DNA from: Calamus simplicifolius
Taxonomy: Eukaryota > Streptophyta > Magnoliopsida > Arecales > Arecaceae
Length of the DNA stretch: 64,000 nt
Assembly (NCBI GenBank): GCA_900491605.1
Contig: UESW01005078.1
Location: forward strand, 400,840-464,839
Reading direction: 5' to 3'
Shown here: one piece after another, positions 59,341 to 64,000 of the stretch
Position numbering within the stretch: the first letter of the stretch is position 1
Layout: each line of letters starts with the position of its first letter
Notes under the pieces: generated by a model
The model's database searches: none
Seen by the model: the letters and a program-made list of their open reading frames with translations, nothing else
Told to the model about the DNA's origin: nothing
Made by a program: the position numbers and the translations under genes

Positions 59341-59849
59341 TGTAAGACTTAATTTAAATATATTGATCACGATATCAAATATGTGGAAATACGGTATCAA
59401 TATATTTATCATGCAAGTTAAGATCGATAAATACATCTAGCCATTATTATTAATTTTCTTTCCGATGAGGGTAAGGAATTCGATCTTCCTTGAATCAGCT
59501 TCACGGGATCTTGATCTTCCTTCTCTCGATGGATCTTGATTGAGTTCTTCCAATCAATGACCTTCTCTCGATGGATCTTGATTGAGTTCTTCCAATCAAT
59601 GAGCCATCGCACTCTGATGGTGTATGCCCTCAGGATGTGCTCTTGATCAGGGACTCAATGCCTCCGCTTATTTGGTTTTTCTTTCGATAACCTTGTTGAA
59701 AGCCTTAGGAAGGGTTTCCTATTTATACTCAAATCCCTCCACCGCCTGATCAAACAGGCGTTCAACATTTAAGGGGGGAGCGTTATCACTTATTAATTAA
59801 TGAAACGATAGTAATAAAATTAGGACCATTGAAAGCGACGGTTATTACA
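59341..59849 (-). repeat. 5' LTR of copia 4
   Basis: 509 bp, + strand TGTAAGACTTAATTT to GGTTATTACA. It contains a tandem duplication of about 44 bp (CCTTCTCTCGATGGATCTTG... at about 59518 and 59561) that is single in the other LTR. Confidence 0.92.
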
Positions 59850-60526
59850 AGCCATCCATGGCCCAAACTTTGAGATGCACACCTAGGGCATATCCCCTCC
59901 AAATTCGTAAGCGTACTGTTGCCAGAATGGCGCACGACTGCCTCTACTCGGACACCAGGCCACAGAGGAATCAGAGAAGACAAAGAGCCCTGCCAGCGCA
60001 AGGATTGTCCTCAGAATTTCATCCGACCAAAACTCCATTGGTAAATTTGGGAGTCTCACCCAAAGCAGAGCCATAGGAACAGAGTCGGCTGATGGGACAA
60101 ACTCTGAAGACCAATCCTCAGTAGCAATCGGTTGCCCATTGGCAATCCATGGCCTTTCCAGAGCAACCTCCTAGGTTTTGTGATCAGCAAATCTGAATAT
60201 ATAAAATCTATGGGAGAGACATAGAGCATCAATTTCATCGGCGATTCCAGCTCTTTGGAATTCCTGGATGATAACTTTCGGAGGATCCCACATGTGGAAG
60301 CTCCTTGCAATGGTAGCGCTCTGCTCCCATCCACTTGATTCAGGCTCTAGAGCCTTGGAAGGTACCTGGATAACCTTTGGGAATTGCACCTTCAGCGTTG
60401 CCACCTCTACCGATGACTGAGACGGAGCAATCCAGACGAATCGGGTTTCAGCATTTTATCTCCATGGTGTCTAGGTTGCCTTACTTTCATCCATTACAGA
60501 AAGATTACGAAAAACATTGCTATCCA
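59850..60526 (-). pseudogene. LINE ORF1, N-terminal part
   Basis: It starts at 60526 (MDSNVFRNLSVMDE), with in-frame stops soon after and another near 60170. Recognisable blocks are TLKVQFPKVI, then VALERPWIANGQPI, then LLWVRLPNLPMEFWSDEIL (about 60070-60015), and YGPWM-like FGPWMA at the junction. The V-R-L-P-x-L-P block is the landmark of the DUF4283 RNA-binding region at the start of plant L1 ORF1 proteins. The reading frame continues across the copia insertion once the element and one target copy are removed. Confidence 0.8.
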
Positions 60527-60640
60527 TAATCCGATGAGATTAAACATCCAAGCTCGACGAAGATCGCCAGACATCAAACAACCAACCAGCTTACTTAGCG
60601 CCAATCTTAAAGCACGGACTAGAGAAAGCGACACAGCGGA

Positions 60641-61431
60641 TGCTTGCAGGTTCAAATAAATTTTAAATTTTCACGTTATTTTAAAATTACAGTTATCAAG
60701 CAGCAAATTTTTTTTATAAAAACATTTATTTGTAAAGAAACTTTAACATTAACAAATGTGCTCATCAGAAAAGCGGTTAGAGGGCATCTAGGTTGGCACG
60801 GCAATACTCTCTGTATATATTACTTTACGGGGTTCTAAACGGCTGCAGCAGGTCCCTAAACAGGCCCAATCCGGTTAACATCGTCTGTCACGCAACAGTT
60901 AGTCGTCAAGTCGACGAAGCTCCTGTGGGGCCTCTGCATGTCATCCACGCCTGGTGTGGCCTCTACCGTTGGATTATTGCCCTGCCCCCCGGGACTCGCG
61001 CGGTAGCGGACGGCTGAAGCCCACCGTTAAACGAACTTCACGTGCATAACACGTGTTCTCAGTTCAGTTCGTATTATTATTATTATTATTTTTTTTTTGC
61101 GCAAATGGAGATTTGAAGCTAGAAGTTCTCTGATTTTTTTAAAAAAAATAAAAAACTGAAAGCTACAGTTGGGTGAGAAAATCGGAGCCCGATTACGATA
61201 TGACAACATAATATCGCGAGATTTTTTTTTTTTTTTTTAAGTTTTTCTTTCGTCCGAACCGTAAAAAGAACACCGCTATCGCTTCCCGCGGTCCCGCCCT
61301 TACCACCATCTCAGCCACCAGCGACGCCGCCTTACAGAACTGTCTTATAAATAAATATTAACTGATAATAATAATAAATAACAAGCGGCAATAAAATAAG
61401 TTAAAGAAATCGTTACAATATCAGTCACGCC
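60641..61431 (+). promoter_or_regulatory. Upstream region of the host gene at 61534
   Basis: Non-repetitive DNA, alternating AT-rich and GC-rich blocks. It contains two G-boxes (61039-61055), a (TTA)n stretch (61072-61090) and a T run (61220-61238). No ORF or element is recognised. Its role as a promoter is inferred from the TATA box and exon that follow. Confidence 0.5.
61039..61055. promoter_or_regulatory. Pair of G-boxes (CACGTG)
   Basis: CACGTG occurs at 61039-61044 and again at 61050-61055, 11 bp apart (about one helical turn). It lies about 390 bp upstream of the TATA box. G-boxes are palindromic sites for plant bZIP and bHLH factors. Paired sites close together are often functional, but here that is inference. 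Confidence 0.6.
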
Positions 61432-61440
61432 TATATAAAG
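61432..61440 (+). promoter_or_regulatory. TATA box of the host gene
   Basis: TATATAAAG, 94 bp before the chosen ATG. It predicts a transcription start near 61465 and a CT-rich 5' leader of about 70 bp, normal for a plant gene. Confidence 0.65.
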
Positions 61441-61533
61441 CCGCGTTTTGTGCATCATCTCCATCTCCTCCGCCTCCTTTCTCTCCCTGTCGGTTATTTT
61501 TCTCCCCTCTTCTTTTCTCCTGCTCTCCCAGTG

Positions 61534-61794
61534 ATGTCGAGTTCGCCGCCGTCGGGAGGAGAAGCTGGTGGTGAGGAGGGGGGCGGAGGAGAAGGCGGAG
61601 AGGAGGAGATAGCAGGAGGACCTTCCGACGGCGGTCCTCGGTGGACCGGCGATCCATCATCCTCCCGGCGGAGGTCGGCCGACGCGGTCTGGCCGGAGCA
61701 CTTCGTCGAGTCTGTCGCCGTCCGGGTGGCCGTCGATGCTGCTCGCTCCGTAGGGAGGCTTGCCGCCGCCCCTGCGATCGCCGCCATCTTCCAG
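61534..61794 (+). CDS. First coding exon of an unidentified host gene (partial)
   Basis: From ATG 61534 an 87-codon exon runs to a CAG|GT donor-like junction at 61794/61795, ending in phase 0. Residues 1-52 are low-complexity and acidic: MSSSPPSGGEAGGEEGGGG, then a Ser/Arg patch (SSSRRRS). Residues 50-87 look structured: WPEHFVESVAVRVAVDAARS then VGRLAAAPAIAAIFQ. The tail is hydrophobic and Ala-rich, suggesting an amphipathic helix or membrane-associated segment. The ATG is the first in this frame after the TATA box and CT-rich leader. Coding past 61794 would soon stop (VLFSFIVVTAE, stop), supporting splicing there. Later exons are not recognised and may lie beyond 64000. I do not recognise the family. 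The strongly GC-rich start is typical of monocot genes. Confidence 0.55.
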
Positions 61795-63658
61795 GTTCTA
61801 TTCTCTTTTATAGTTGTCACGGCCGAGTAAATTTGATCGCTTACGTTACTTTTATTTTAATTGCAACGTTTTTTTTTATCGCATTTAAGTTTGTTTTCGT
61901 GATTACTTCAGCACAAGCATTTCATATCTCCGTTTTTTTTAAAAAATTTTGTGGTCTCGTTTCATTTATTTAAAAGCAGCAGACCTATCCCTCCTTTGTT
62001 ATTTGTTTTTTCTTTTTTAAATAACGAATTAGAGAACAAGTAGCTATGCTATTCCAGGGAAAACAGGAATTGGGAAGAGCCGAAGAGGCTTCCATTTTTA
62101 GATAAGCCTTTAACTTTTTTTTTAAATTTGATTTTTTTTTTTTTTTGGGGGGTCGTCATTCTTTATTATGGTTCGTGCCTACAGCGCCGGGCGGCGCATC
62201 CGTCAGAATCGCCGTTACACGCTCTTCGAAAATTAAAGCTCCAGCTCTCTGCCGTCCGAACCCCGCGTCTAGCTTTCTCTCCCTTCGCTCTTTCCTTGCC
62301 ATGGATGAAGTCAGGTCTATAGCTTTTTCGCTTTTAGTCCTCTGATTTTATTATCAATATAAATTTCTCAGAAGGGGGGAAGACGAGAGACGTGACATCC
62401 TTCTGAGGTCTGGGCTTGTGCCCTGTTTCTTGCTCTCTTTCTCTGTGTTGGCGCACTCTCATCTGACGAGGCCTTGAGCATTTGGCAGGGAGGGGTGGGT
62501 GGCGATGGTACTTTTGACACCCTGGAGGGGGAGCGCTTTAACTTCCCGATCCGTCCCTATCGCTACTTTACGTTAGGCGCGCGGAAAGAAACAAAAAGAG
62601 AGCTTGGTTTTGGTGTTCGGGGTGGGATGGGTCGAAGTATGGAATAGGGAAGGCCCACCCGATCCCGGCCACCACAAACACTGAGCGGCAGAGCGGCAGA
62701 AACGAGCCCGTCCATTCCTTTCGGTTCTGATTCACCGCTCCTTTGGCATATCGCATTCCCATCCGACCTAGCGCCCAGTGCTTTCTTGCCTCTTTTAGCA
62801 ACGGTACAGACGTTCCCCAGTCCTGTGAAAACCCTAAAGCTCTTGAAACATTTTTGGCAAAGAAAAAGCACAGGCCCTACGCTGCTGTACTCGTGGATTT
62901 CGCGACCACCCACCCCAATGCGGTTACCCCCTCTGGATGGACGTCCTTGATGGAGGATGCCGTTGGGAGATTATTATAGTCTAATTGTTAGAGGTCGGTG
63001 GTGGTGTGGTGAAACTTATTTGGGTTATTTTTGTTGGTGTTCTTGGAAATGAAAGTGTGGGAAAAGAAGCAACAATGGCAGCGCTTTTTGTTGCATGGGC
63101 GGACGAATGCTGCGCTGCTTCCAACGAATTGGTTCAGCTCCCTACGCCCAGTGTTTTAATTAAAACTCCTCAATGTGGTGGTCTCTTCTTCCTCTAGAAC
63201 CGAGCTCTCTAGTTCGCTCCGGCCTCGCCACTGAGTGGGACCCCCCATCCCTTCCCTTTTCTCTTCCAATTGTTATCTTTGTGCATCCATCCGCTTTGAT
63301 CTCTCTCTTTTTTTTTTTTTTTTTTTGAAGTGTACTGCTACACTGTTCTTTGGCTGTTTATGGAGCAGGCGGTTCTGTTTCTCGACGCCTGTATTTTATT
63401 TGTCTTCCAAGGTTGGGTTTCTTAACACGCCTATATTCTGCCTCGCTAATATTTTAGCGGTTCAAATGTATAGTTAGCATGGCGCGCTGGCGTTGTTATT
63501 TATAATAATACGCCATGGTGCTGGCGAGCTCCACCCAGAAATGGTCTGCAACAAGGGCCCGACCCCTAGGAGCCTTGTCGTTTTGTTTGCTTTGCTTTTT
63601 GGTGATGATGGGATGTGAGTAACAGCTCGAAGGCAAAACAGATTCAAAAGTGCTGTTG

Positions 63659-63691
<33 letters not shown>

Positions 63692-64000
63692 CGTCAATCA
63701 GATCTCAGCACCATCGCTCTTGCTTTTTGATACACAATGGTGCTCCCCCCACCCCCCACAGTGGGTAGCTGCACCAGGTCTGCACTGTTTCGGTCAAACC
63801 TCCATTGGGTGTGGGTGCGTCGTACCGACTCTCCATCTCCTGTAGCCGTAGCCAGGCTGAGCTGACTGGCCTCAAAGGACGACGGGTGGCTTTTTGTTTT
63901 TTAAAGTTCTTCCTGTGTAAAAAAAAAAAAGAAAAAGAAAATTTGTCAGCCTTTGGCGGACCAACCGTTAATGGTTGCAACTCGCGGATCAGCACGTGCC
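61795..64000 (+). other. Probable long first intron or downstream region, no exon recognised
   Basis: Begins with a donor-like GTTCTATT and T-rich sequence. GC-richer patches occur at 62170-62320, 62500-62960 and 63480-63560. A frame around ATG 62300 (MDEVRSIAF) is short, and the longer frames at 62563-62979 on both strands overlap each other and show no known motif. A T run lies at 63310-63326 and a GA microsatellite at 63663-63691. I cannot tell whether this is one intron or contains the start of a second gene. Confidence 0.4.
63663..63691. repeat. (AG)n microsatellite
   Basis: An uninterrupted alternation of A and G for 29 bp. GA/CT runs are common near plant transcription starts. Confidence 0.95.

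Larger units (their letters stand above)
53106..59849 (-). mobile_element. Ty1/copia LTR retrotransposon number 4, nearly intact, nested in the LINE
   Basis: The element is 6744 bp with LTRs at both ends (TG...CA), an initiator-tRNA-Met primer site, a purine tract (minus strand ACCAAGTGGGAGAA, 53594-53581) and a perfect target duplication AGCCA (53101-53105 and 59850-59854). The duplication proves insertion into LINE ORF1. Its genes have only a handful of lesions, far fewer than copia 1-3, so it is the youngest copia here by that measure. The lineage is not assigned with confidence, but the motifs are Tork/TAR-like. Confidence 0.93.
48090..60640 (-). mobile_element. L1-type LINE, interrupted by copia 4
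   Basis: This minus-strand element is about 5.8 kb once the 6.7-kb copia is taken out. It has ORF1 (60526-59850 and 53105 to about 52250), ORF2 (52194 to about 48130) with endonuclease, reverse transcriptase, zinc region and an RNase H-like C-terminus, and a short poly(A) tail (T run on the + strand, 48090-48099). RNase H at the end of ORF2 is typical of plant L1 elements. Both ORFs contain stops. The 5' end near 60640 is estimated and I could not identify a target duplication. Confidence 0.85.

Noticed and set aside
61494..61820. 108-codon minus-strand frame opposite the host exon
   Set aside because: It is the complement of a GC-rich coding exon that has the TATA box and leader on the plus strand.
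62563..62979. 116-codon minus-strand and 78-codon plus-strand frames near the right edge
   Set aside because: They overlap on opposite strands, have no motif, and lie in what may be an intron.

Overview
The window is nuclear DNA of a flowering plant, packed with transposable elements. A monocot is my best guess: the one convincing host exon is very GC-rich and rich in Ala and Gly, and lies downstream of AT-rich DNA. That guess is inference. There is no bacterial or organellar signature. At least two thirds of the sequence can be assigned to mobile elements, most of them broken, and several are nested in one another. Four insertions have matching target-site duplications that I could read directly: GTCAT, CTTAT, CCTAT and AGCCA.

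Layout, left half. 1-853 is the terminus of a CACTA (En/Spm) DNA transposon with 185-bp subterminal repeats. 854-9285 is the 3' end of a SIRE-like LTR element: a third-ORF remnant, a polypurine tract and an LTR. That LTR is split by a Tork-like copia element (3400-8597) followed by a truncated tandem second copy of itself. 9370-9730 is a LINE scrap beside a long TA microsatellite. 10597-11404 is a miniature LTR element (TRIM) with three LTRs, and 11777-12864 is a solo LTR. Both sit in old low-copy DNA that also holds a dead receptor-kinase fragment (15060-15314). 17569-23150 is a complete but disabled minus-strand copia. 23156-33138 holds decayed LTR-element scraps, including a copia without its YVDD block, and unassigned DNA.

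Layout, right half. 33139-42612 is the most striking object: a non-autonomous Ty3/gypsy (Tat-like) element. It has a 4.4-kb LTR built mostly from about 80 copies of a 45-bp repeat that is open in all reading frames. Its internal region carries about 59 copies of an unrelated 48/49-bp repeat. Its 3' LTR is cut off and fused to an Athila-like reverse transcriptase on the other strand. 42613-47946 is a tangle of minus-strand gypsy remnants. 48090-60640 is a minus-strand L1-type LINE whose ORF1 is interrupted by a nearly intact copia element (53106-59849).

The only candidate working host gene starts at the right edge. A pair of G-boxes (61039-61055), a TATA box (61432-61440) and a first coding exon (61534-61794) run on the + strand, with the remaining exons probably beyond the window. 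No CRISPR array, tRNA or rRNA gene was seen. I see no new multi-gene system. The observation that most deserves follow-up is the LTR retrotransposon carrying two independent satellite-like arrays.
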